A DNA stretch of 10,412 nt from Halomonas sp. Its GTDB lineage: Bacteria > Pseudomonadota > Gammaproteobacteria > Pseudomonadales > Halomonadaceae. The translations under genes and the position numbers were made by a program. Location: contig SKHS01000260.1 of the NCBI GenBank assembly GCA_007116835.1, forward strand, positions 1-10,412. The letters run 5' to 3'. Positions 1 through 4,871 of the stretch are shown in pieces. Under the pieces are notes generated by a model. The model did no database searches, was not told the DNA's origin, and saw nothing but the letters and a program-made list of their open reading frames with translations. Position 1 is the stretch's first letter. The number at the start of each line of letters is the position of its first letter.

Positions 1-515
1 TAGCGCTTGCCTGTCAGGTTAGCCTCGGCCGAGTACCCGTTATTAGCTTAGCTGCTGTGGTAGTGAGCCCGCGCCGAGTAAATACCAGTCAAGCGTGGGT
101 GGCGACCATTGTGGATGAGCAGCGCGCGTGTCCTGATACGCTACGTCGCCATCAACGGCTGTATGAGACGGAAGCCGTACTGATGCCTGACGCTAAGAGC
201 CTCGGATCATTAGCTGAATTTATCGGCAACCGTCCGCTCATTGGCTGGCAGCTGGATCATGCCATGGAGCGCTTGAATGGCTTGTTTAAAGCAGGGTTAG
301 GGTTTGGGTTGCCCAATGCTCACGTGGACGTGGCCAAACTGCATCATCGTCAGCTGCACCGGCTGCATCCTTATCGCGATACTGACCGTCACATTAGCGC
401 GGCGCTTGCCCGCTGGCAGATGCCCGCCATCCAGTGGCTAGGTGTGCTGGGAGACGCCAGCGCCAGTGCGCTGTTGTATTTACGGCTGCAGCATGAAATA
501 GCCCGTGAGGCTTGA
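1..515 (+). CDS. DnaQ-fold 3'-5' exonuclease-like protein, 3' part only
   Basis: The reading frame is open from the left edge (first full codon at base 3) to a TGA at 513-515, giving 170 visible residues; the true start lies outside the window. The GTG at 57-59 is an internal Val codon, not a convincing start, because the frame and the beta-strand-like run VISLAAVVV continue through it. The pattern resembles DnaQ/PolC-epsilon-type exonucleases, which remove 3' nucleotides using four acidic residues. The strand that follows motif I is visible, then a motif II-like GWQLDHAMERL with Asp at bases 255-257, an HVDVAKL stretch, and a motif III-like LGDASASALLYLRL with Asp at 453-455. The usual motif III His or Tyr is absent (Leu at 438-440, Gly at 441-443), and the only segment in the motif I position reads ACQ instead of DxE. 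Activity is therefore doubtful. The family call is from fold-level resemblance and is moderately sure; substrate is unknown. Confidence 0.6.
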   Translation, partial: ALACQVSLGRVPVISLAAVVVSPRRVNTSQAWVATIVDEQRACPDTLRRHQRLYETEAVLMPDAKSLGSLAEFIGNRPLIGWQLDHAMERLNGLFKAGLGFGLPNAHVDVAKLHHRQLHRLHPYRDTDRHISAALARWQMPAIQWLGVLGDASASALLYLRLQHEIAREA

Positions 516-553
516 TCGCGAGCACTTTTCCAGATGGATTGCCCGCGTTTATG

Positions 554-583
554 TTGGGTGGCGGTGGTGAGTGTTGTTAGAAT
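554..583 (+). promoter_or_regulatory. Probable sigma70 extended -10 promoter for ttcA
   Basis: A TAGAAT hexamer at 578-583 is preceded by TGT (575-577), making an extended -10 element. A weak -35 candidate TTGGGT lies at 554-559 with an 18-base spacer. Transcription would begin near base 590, giving a leader of about 30 bases to the ATG at 621. This placement argues against translation starting at the upstream ATGs at 534 or 582. It is a pattern match only. Confidence 0.55.
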
Positions 584-620
584 GTGCGCTGCTTCTTCTA
601 CCATCGGCAGTGCTGACACC

Positions 621-1598
621 ATGCAACAACCTGACTACTTTAATCCTGCTACGGCAGCTACGCCTTCTGTTCATGACATTTCTATCAATGACGTTTCTGT
701 TGATGGCTCCTCTGTTAATGGCGCCGCTGTTGCTCGTCAGAGCCTGCGGATGCAGCCTGAGCATAACGATGCTAAACAGAAGCGCGAATTTAACAAGCTG
801 CAAAAGCGCCTGCGACGAGAAGTGGGCAATGCGATCATCGATTATCAAATGATTGATGAAGGCGACCGGGTGATGGTGTGCCTATCAGGCGGTAAAGACA
901 GTTATACAATGCTGGAGATTCTGCTCAACCTGCAGCGCAATGCACCAGTTAATTTCTCGCTGGTGGCGGTGAATATGGATCAAAAACAGCCGGGCTTTCC
1001 TGAGCATGTGTTGCCCCAGTACCTAGACAAGCTGGGGGTTGAATACCATATTCTAGAGCGGGATACCTATTCAGTAGTGAAGGAAAAAACCCCGGAAGGT
1101 AAAACCACCTGTGCGCTCTGCTCACGGCTACGGCGTGGCTCTCTGTATGGCTTTGCCGAAGAGATTGGGGCACCAAAAATTGCCTTGGGCCATCATCGTG
1201 AAGATATTTTAGAAACGCTGTTTCTTAATATGTTCTTTGGCGGTACCTTGAAGGCAATGCCGCCTAAGCTATTGTCTGATGACGGGAAAAATATTGTGAT
1301 TCGTCCTCTGGCCTACTGCAAAGAGGCGGATATTGCGACGTTTTCCCGGTTAATGGAATTCCCCATTATTCCCTGCAATTTGTGTGGTTCTCAGCCCAAT
1401 CTTCAGCGCCAAATTGTGAAGGAAATGCTTGCCGACTGGGATAAAAAGCACCCGGGACGTTTGGAAAGTATGTTTAAAGCGGTGACCAATGTAGCGCCTT
1501 CCCAGCTAGCAGACCGCCAGCTATTTGACTTCAAAGGCCTGGAAGCCAAGCAAGCGGCACTGATGGAAGGACGAATCCAGGCGCTTAACGTGAGTTAG
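621..1598 (+). CDS. ttcA: tRNA 2-thiocytidine(32) synthetase TtcA
   Basis: TtcA is an ATP-dependent, Fe-S-cluster enzyme that thiolates cytidine 32 of certain tRNAs in the cytoplasm. From ATG 621 the protein has 325 residues (E. coli TtcA is 311). Visible motifs are the PP-loop SGGKDS at 89-94, the CxxC pair C164/C167 in TTCALCSRLRRG, and the CNLCGSQPN motif at 252-260; these cysteines are the family's cluster ligands. The core from FNKLQKRLRR (residue 57) to FDFKG follows E. coli TtcA closely. Residues 1-43 are an extra N-terminal extension containing a pentapeptide repeat. An in-frame ATG at 750 (Met44) corresponds to the E. coli start, so the true start may be 621 or 750; neither has a strong ribosome binding site. 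The longer form is chosen because the repeat is in frame and 621 lies just behind the promoter. The 3' end overlaps convergent anr by 14 bases. Confidence 0.93.
   Translation: MQQPDYFNPATAATPSVHDISINDVSVDGSSVNGAAVARQSLRMQPEHNDAKQKREFNKLQKRLRREVGNAIIDYQMIDEGDRVMVCLSGGKDSYTMLEILLNLQRNAPVNFSLVAVNMDQKQPGFPEHVLPQYLDKLGVEYHILERDTYSVVKEKTPEGKTTCALCSRLRRGSLYGFAEEIGAPKIALGHHREDILETLFLNMFFGGTLKAMPPKLLSDDGKNIVIRPLAYCKEADIATFSRLMEFPIIPCNLCGSQPNLQRQIVKEMLADWDKKHPGRLESMFKAVTNVAPSQLADRQLFDFKGLEAKQAALMEGRIQALNVS
669..731 (+). repeat. 15-base in-frame tandem repeat encoding degenerate pentapeptides
   Basis: Four consecutive 15-base units (669-683, 684-698, 699-713, 714-728) encode VHDIS, INDVS, VDGSS and VNGAA, followed by one more Val codon (729-731). 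The consensus is [VI]-[HND]-[DG]-x-[SA]. Units share GTT/ATC at codon 1, AT-rich codon 2, GAC/GGC at codon 3 and TCT/GCT at codon 5. The repeat sits in the N-terminal extension of TtcA, ahead of the conserved core, and looks like a low-complexity, probably flexible tail made by slippage or duplication. Confidence 0.75.
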
Positions 1599-2337
1599 CT
1601 GTTTGCTCTTCCTCTTCCGCTAAGATGATCAGGCGTTGCATATCCAGAATATTCACTTCGCGACCTGAAACAGCCACTACATCCTGCTGTTGAAAACGGC
1701 TTAAAATACGGCTGACGGTTTCTACAGCAAGACCAAGGTGGTTGCCAATATCAGCGCGGGACATAGAAAGCCGGAAGCTGTAAGGCGAGTACCCCCGTCT
1801 ACGAAAGCGGTCGGATAGGGTGATTAAAAAGCTAGCCAGCCGCTGGTCGGCGGTCTTGCGCGATAGCAGGCGCATCATGCGCCGGTCATCGCGCAACTCT
1901 TTGCTCATGCTGCGGTAGAGCTGACCGCGTAGTTCAGGCAGCTCTTCAGAAAGCAGGTCTAAACGGTCAAATGGAATCTCACAGACAGTGGTGGTTTCCA
2001 GTGCAATAACGCTACCGGGATAGCACCCTTCGTCAATCCCATCTAAGCCAACCAGCTCGCTGGGAAGATAGAAGTTCGTCAGCTGATCATTCCCATTACC
2101 TTCACTTGTTACCTGCTTTAGGCTTCCAGAGCGAACGGCATACACGCTGGTAAAGTGATCGCCTTGGCGAAACAGCGGTTCGCCTTTTTTGAGCGGCGCG
2201 CGGCGTCGAATGATGGCGTCAAACTGGCTCATGTCCTCAAGCTCAAGGGCGAGCGGTAGGCATAGCGAGCTTAAGCTGCAGGTTTGGCAGCGTGCCTCTT
2301 GCAGCAGTGAACGTCGTTGGCTGACGGGGTATGGCAT
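1585..2337 (-). CDS. anr: Anr/FNR-family oxygen-sensing transcriptional regulator
   Basis: This 250-residue cytoplasmic CRP/FNR-family regulator senses oxygen through a [4Fe-4S] cluster and controls genes for low-oxygen respiration. The N-terminal cysteines C17, C20 and C26 (CQTCSLSSLC) and the later C105 (DEGCYPG) match the four FNR cluster ligands. The cyclic-nucleotide-like beta-barrel covers about residues 35-125, followed by the long dimer helix (about 130-160) and a C-terminal helix-turn-helix around 191-212. The recognition helix carries E206, S209 and R210, the E-x-x-S-R set that reads TTGAT half-sites, so the protein should bind the box found upstream of hemN. The ATG is preceded by a strong Shine-Dalgarno. 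The gene follows hemN at 58 bases on the same strand and has its own promoter-like sequence. Its last 14 bases overlap the end of convergent ttcA. Called anr by synteny with Pseudomonas; fnr/etrA would be equivalent names. Confidence 0.95.
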   Translation of the reverse strand: MPYPVSQRRSLLQEARCQTCSLSSLCLPLALELEDMSQFDAIIRRRAPLKKGEPLFRQGDHFTSVYAVRSGSLKQVTSEGNGNDQLTNFYLPSELVGLDGIDEGCYPGSVIALETTTVCEIPFDRLDLLSEELPELRGQLYRSMSKELRDDRRMMRLLSRKTADQRLASFLITLSDRFRRRGYSPYSFRLSMSRADIGNHLGLAVETVSRILSRFQQQDVVAVSGREVNILDMQRLIILAEEEEQTANSR

Positions 2338-2340
2338 GTG

Positions 2341-2348
2341 ATCCTCCC
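2341..2348 (-). promoter_or_regulatory. Strong ribosome binding site of anr
   Basis: On the minus strand GGGAGGAT lies just before the anr ATG, with GGAGG about five bases from the start codon. This fixes the anr start at 2337. Confidence 0.8.
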
Positions 2349-2361
2349 TTTCTCGTTAGCC

Positions 2362-2390
2362 ATCATAAGCGCAGGAGCCAAGCGCCTCAA
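2362..2390 (-). promoter_or_regulatory. Probable sigma70 promoter of anr
   Basis: On the minus strand TTGAGG (2390-2385) and TATGAT (2367-2362) are separated by exactly 17 bases, a good sigma70 arrangement (4/6 and 5/6 to consensus). The predicted start is near 2355, leaving a leader of about 18 bases that contains the Shine-Dalgarno. No TTGAT-N4-ATCAA box is seen here, so this promoter looks independent of Anr. It begins only a few bases after the hemN stop codon. Confidence 0.6.
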
Positions 2391-2395
2391 CAAGC

Positions 2396-3823
2396 TTATA
2401 AAATCTTCGAGTAGCGCTGAGTGGTTTGGCTTGGCAGTCGTGCATCAAAGGCCATTGCCAAGTGACGAATTAGCAGGCGCCCCGTCGGCGTCGCGCTAAT
2501 CATTTGCTGGTCGCACGTGACCAAGCCATCCTGTTCAGCGGTTTTCAGTTGCTCAAGTGCAGAGGAAAAATACCTAGCTGCGTCAATGTGCCAACGCTTT
2601 CCAATGGCTCCAAGATCAATCTGCATATCGCACATGAGACGTTCGATCACGTCTCTTCGTATTAGGTCATCCTTATTTAAACGTAATCCTTTGACGGTTG
2701 CTAGTCTTCCTTGATCTAAGGCGGCTTCATACTGGTTAAGCTGGGTAGGGTTTTGCGCGTAAACATCGTCAACCCTTGAAATAGCGGAGACCCCTAAGCC
2801 AACTAAGTCGCACTGAGCGTGGCTGGAATAGCCCTGGAAATTACGTTGCAGCGTACCGTTGCGTTGAGCGATTGCCAGGCTATCGTCTGGGCGTGCAAAG
2901 TGATCCATACCGATATGAACGTAGCCTGCATTCGTCAACATCTCAATGGTGGTATGTAGGATAGCCAGTTTTTCATCGGCGCTGGGCAGGTCTGTTTCGT
3001 TAATGCGACGCTGAGGTGCAAAACGGGTGGGCATATGCGCATAGTTAAAAACAGATAGCCGAGCGGGGTTTAATTCGATTACCTGGCTGAGTGTTTCGGC
3101 AAAGCTTTTTTCAGTTTGAAATGGCAGCCCGTAAATTAAGTCCAGGTTGAGTGAGCGAAAACCAAGACGGTGTGCTTCTTCCATTAACGTTTCGGTCAGC
3201 ACCCGTGGCTGAACGCGGTTGATGGCCTTTTGCACCTGCGAGTTCAGGTCTTGTACGCCAAGGCTTAGGCGGTTGAAGCCAAGAGACTGCAGGTGACGCA
3301 GCGTAAATACGTCCGCCTCGCGAGGATCAATCTCAATAGCATAATCGCGATCAGCTGAGCCAGATAAACCAAAACGGGCGTCTAAACGATCAATCAAATC
3401 GCCCATTTGTGCCAGGGTAAGAAATGTCGGTGTACCGCCACCCCAGTGAAGCTGCTGTACGGGGCGAGAGGTGTCTAAATGGCGCGCAGTGAGCACCATT
3501 TCTCGGTCAAGCCTGGAAAGGTAAGGCTCTGCCAGGTCGGTATTTTTCGTGGCGATTTTATTGCAGGCGCAGTAGAAGCAAATCTTTCGGCAAAAAGGCA
3601 CGTGAACATAAAGCGATAACGGTCGCTGGCTTGCGTTACTGCGCTCTAGTGCCTGGGTAAAGTCATCGGGGGTGAACTGTTCATTGAATGCTAGTGCCGT
3701 CGGGTAGGAGGTGTAGCGTGGGCCGCTCTTATCATAACGGCGCAGCAGTTCCTCATCCCAGGCAGTAGCCCCAGGCACTGCGGGGTGTGTTGGTGAGAGG
3801 GCAGCAGTGGCATGAACGGGCAT
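2396..3823 (-). CDS. hemN: Oxygen-independent coproporphyrinogen III dehydrogenase
   Basis: HemN is a cytoplasmic radical-SAM enzyme that converts coproporphyrinogen III to protoporphyrinogen IX without oxygen, so haem can be made under anoxia. The 475-residue product has the HemN signature SGPRYTSYPTA (33-43), the radical-SAM cysteines C78, C82, C85 plus C87 in CRKICFYCAC, and the SAM-binding HWGGGTPTFL (around 125-134). The later motifs EIDPRE, FNRLSLGVQD, DLIYGLPFQT, SVFNYAHMPT and GMDHFARPDD run collinear with E. coli HemN. The N-terminus is about 14 residues longer than in E. coli and rich in Ala/Pro. GGAG at 3834-3837 precedes the ATG at rather long spacing. A near-consensus Anr box lies upstream, and anr follows 58 bases downstream with no clear terminator between them. 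The four-cysteine motif and the full-length match separate it from HemW-like paralogues. Confidence 0.96.
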   Translation of the reverse strand: MPVHATAALSPTHPAVPGATAWDEELLRRYDKSGPRYTSYPTALAFNEQFTPDDFTQALERSNASQRPLSLYVHVPFCRKICFYCACNKIATKNTDLAEPYLSRLDREMVLTARHLDTSRPVQQLHWGGGTPTFLTLAQMGDLIDRLDARFGLSGSADRDYAIEIDPREADVFTLRHLQSLGFNRLSLGVQDLNSQVQKAINRVQPRVLTETLMEEAHRLGFRSLNLDLIYGLPFQTEKSFAETLSQVIELNPARLSVFNYAHMPTRFAPQRRINETDLPSADEKLAILHTTIEMLTNAGYVHIGMDHFARPDDSLAIAQRNGTLQRNFQGYSSHAQCDLVGLGVSAISRVDDVYAQNPTQLNQYEAALDQGRLATVKGLRLNKDDLIRRDVIERLMCDMQIDLGAIGKRWHIDAARYFSSALEQLKTAEQDGLVTCDQQMISATPTGRLLIRHLAMAFDARLPSQTTQRYSKIL

Positions 3824-3899
3824 GAAGGTCGCTCCGAAGTGAAAAAGGCAAGATAAACGGTATGTTTAGCTGAGTGAGGTGTCTCAGGTATTGACCCGT

Positions 3900-3941
3900 A
3901 TGCTAGTGCAGTGTCACGTCGAAAGCGTTGAGCTATATCAA
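3900..3941 (-). promoter_or_regulatory. Anr/FNR-dependent class II promoter of hemN
   Basis: TTGAGCTATATCAA at 3928-3941 matches the FNR/Anr consensus TTGAT-N4-ATCAA at nine of ten defined bases. Read on the minus strand it is TTGATATAGCTCAA, so the half-site distal to the promoter is perfect. A -10-like TAGCAT occupies 3905-3900 on the minus strand. If that hexamer is at -12 to -7, the start is base 3893 and the box is centred at -41.5, the exact geometry of class II FNR activation. The leader to the hemN ATG would be 70 bases. Confidence 0.78.
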
Positions 3942-3960
3942 GCTATGTCGCGGTGTAGCG

Positions 3961-4644
3961 TTAATGTGTCAATGTCCAGAGTTGCCATAGGGCAAAGCCG
4001 ATAATCGATAGGGCCGCAATGCTGCGGGTAGCGGGGTGCCGGATTAAATGGCTGAGCTGCTGCGCGGCAAGTCCCGTGACAAGCAGTGCTGGCATGGTGC
4101 CTAAGCCAAACGCTCCCATTAACAGAGCGCCTTCAAGCGGGTCGGCAATTGCCAGACTCCAGGCGAGCATTGAGTAGACTAAGCCACAGGGCAGCCAGCC
4201 CCATAAAGCACCGAGTGTAAACGCTTGAGGAAGGTGGACCACGGGCATTAAGCGCCTGCCCATCGGCTCTATGTAACGCCAAAGATGCCGCCCTAGTGCT
4301 TCGACTTTTAAGAGCCCTTTCCACCAGTTAGCGATATAAAGAGCCATTAAGATAAGCATTAGCGCAGCGAATGCCTGCAGTGCCATGCCCGCCGAGGGCG
4401 ATAGCGAAAGCAGCGTACCCAGTGAGGCAACTAGGGCACCGGCCACCATGTAGCTAACAATACGCCCCGCATTATAACTGATCAGGAGCCCCCCCATGCG
4501 TGCGGGGTGGCGCATGCTGGGCGGAACGGCAAAGGTCAGTGCACTCATGATGCCACCACACATGCCGATGCAGTGGGCACCCCCCATTAGGCCAAATACA
4601 AAGGCGGCTAACAGTGGTGGTAAATCAAGTCCGACCGGGTTCAT
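3961..4644 (-). CDS. TauE/SafE-like (COG2836-type) membrane protein of the cbb3 maturation operon
   Basis: This 227-residue protein is an inner-membrane protein with about six hydrophobic segments (roughly 10-35, 52-80, 85-107, 140-165, 168-195, 207-225). It resembles the short proteins annotated as sulfite exporter TauE/SafE family that sit beside ccoS in many proteobacteria. Conserved features are GGAHCIGMCGG at 21-31 in the first segment (H24, C25, M28, C29), NAGRIVSY at 58-65 and GWLPCGLVYS at 149-158 (C153). His, Met and Cys grouped in a membrane helix suggest metal (copper) or thiol chemistry rather than sulfite export, but that is inference. The start overlaps the ccoS stop by four bases (ATGA), so it is translationally coupled and is the last gene of the ccoGHIS operon. 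Its substrate is not known from the sequence. Confidence 0.88.
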   Translation of the reverse strand: MNPVGLDLPPLLAAFVFGLMGGAHCIGMCGGIMSALTFAVPPSMRHPARMGGLLISYNAGRIVSYMVAGALVASLGTLLSLSPSAGMALQAFAALMLILMALYIANWWKGLLKVEALGRHLWRYIEPMGRRLMPVVHLPQAFTLGALWGWLPCGLVYSMLAWSLAIADPLEGALLMGAFGLGTMPALLVTGLAAQQLSHLIRHPATRSIAALSIIGFALWQLWTLTH

Positions 4645-4871
4645 GTGCGGGGCTCGTGATCATCATTAGAGGCCTGTTTATTGGCCGCTGCCTTTTTACG
4701 TGCAGCGCGCTGCTCGGGCGTTAAATCATTATCATCGTTATCGAACAAAATACGGTGTGCAGGGCCTTCTAAGTCCTCGAATTGGTCGTGCTTGACGGCC
4801 CAGAAAAACGCCCACACGGCTAGGCCCAGCAGAATTAACGAAAGCGGAATTAATAAGTATAAGATGGTCAT
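4641..4871 (-). CDS. ccoS: cbb3-type cytochrome c oxidase assembly protein CcoS
   Basis: CcoS is a small membrane protein needed for correct cofactor insertion into cbb3 oxidase. The 76-residue product has one N-terminal transmembrane helix (about 3-26), then the family signature FFWAVKHDQFEDLEGPAHRI (22-41), with the acidic DNDDNDLTPEQ stretch after it. The charged C-terminal tail (KKAAANKQ...DDHEPRT) is typically variable. A GGTGA Shine-Dalgarno at 4880-4876 on the minus strand is four bases from the ATG. It overlaps ccoI by four bases upstream and the TauE/SafE-like gene by four bases downstream. Confidence 0.95.
   Translation of the reverse strand: MTILYLLIPLSLILLGLAVWAFFWAVKHDQFEDLEGPAHRILFDNDDNDLTPEQRAARKKAAANKQASNDDHEPRT

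Noticed and set aside
57..59. GTG as the start of the exonuclease-like gene
   Set aside because: The frame is open to the left edge and the preceding residues complete a plausible beta-strand, so the gene probably begins outside the window.
534..620. Upstream in-frame ATGs (534, 582) as the ttcA start
   Set aside because: An extended -10 promoter covers 575-583, so these codons lie upstream of or within the promoter, and the encoded residues do not resemble TtcA.
389..848. Minus-strand open frames at 389-622 and 549-848 around the exonuclease/ttcA junction
   Set aside because: They are antisense to the recognisable coding frames, have no family resemblance, and show low-complexity products from the complement of the repeat.
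3842..3960. Terminator for the ccoGHIS operon between the TauE/SafE-like gene and hemN
   Set aside because: Only a weak CTGAG/CTCAG pairing without a T-tract was seen; read-through into hemN cannot be excluded.
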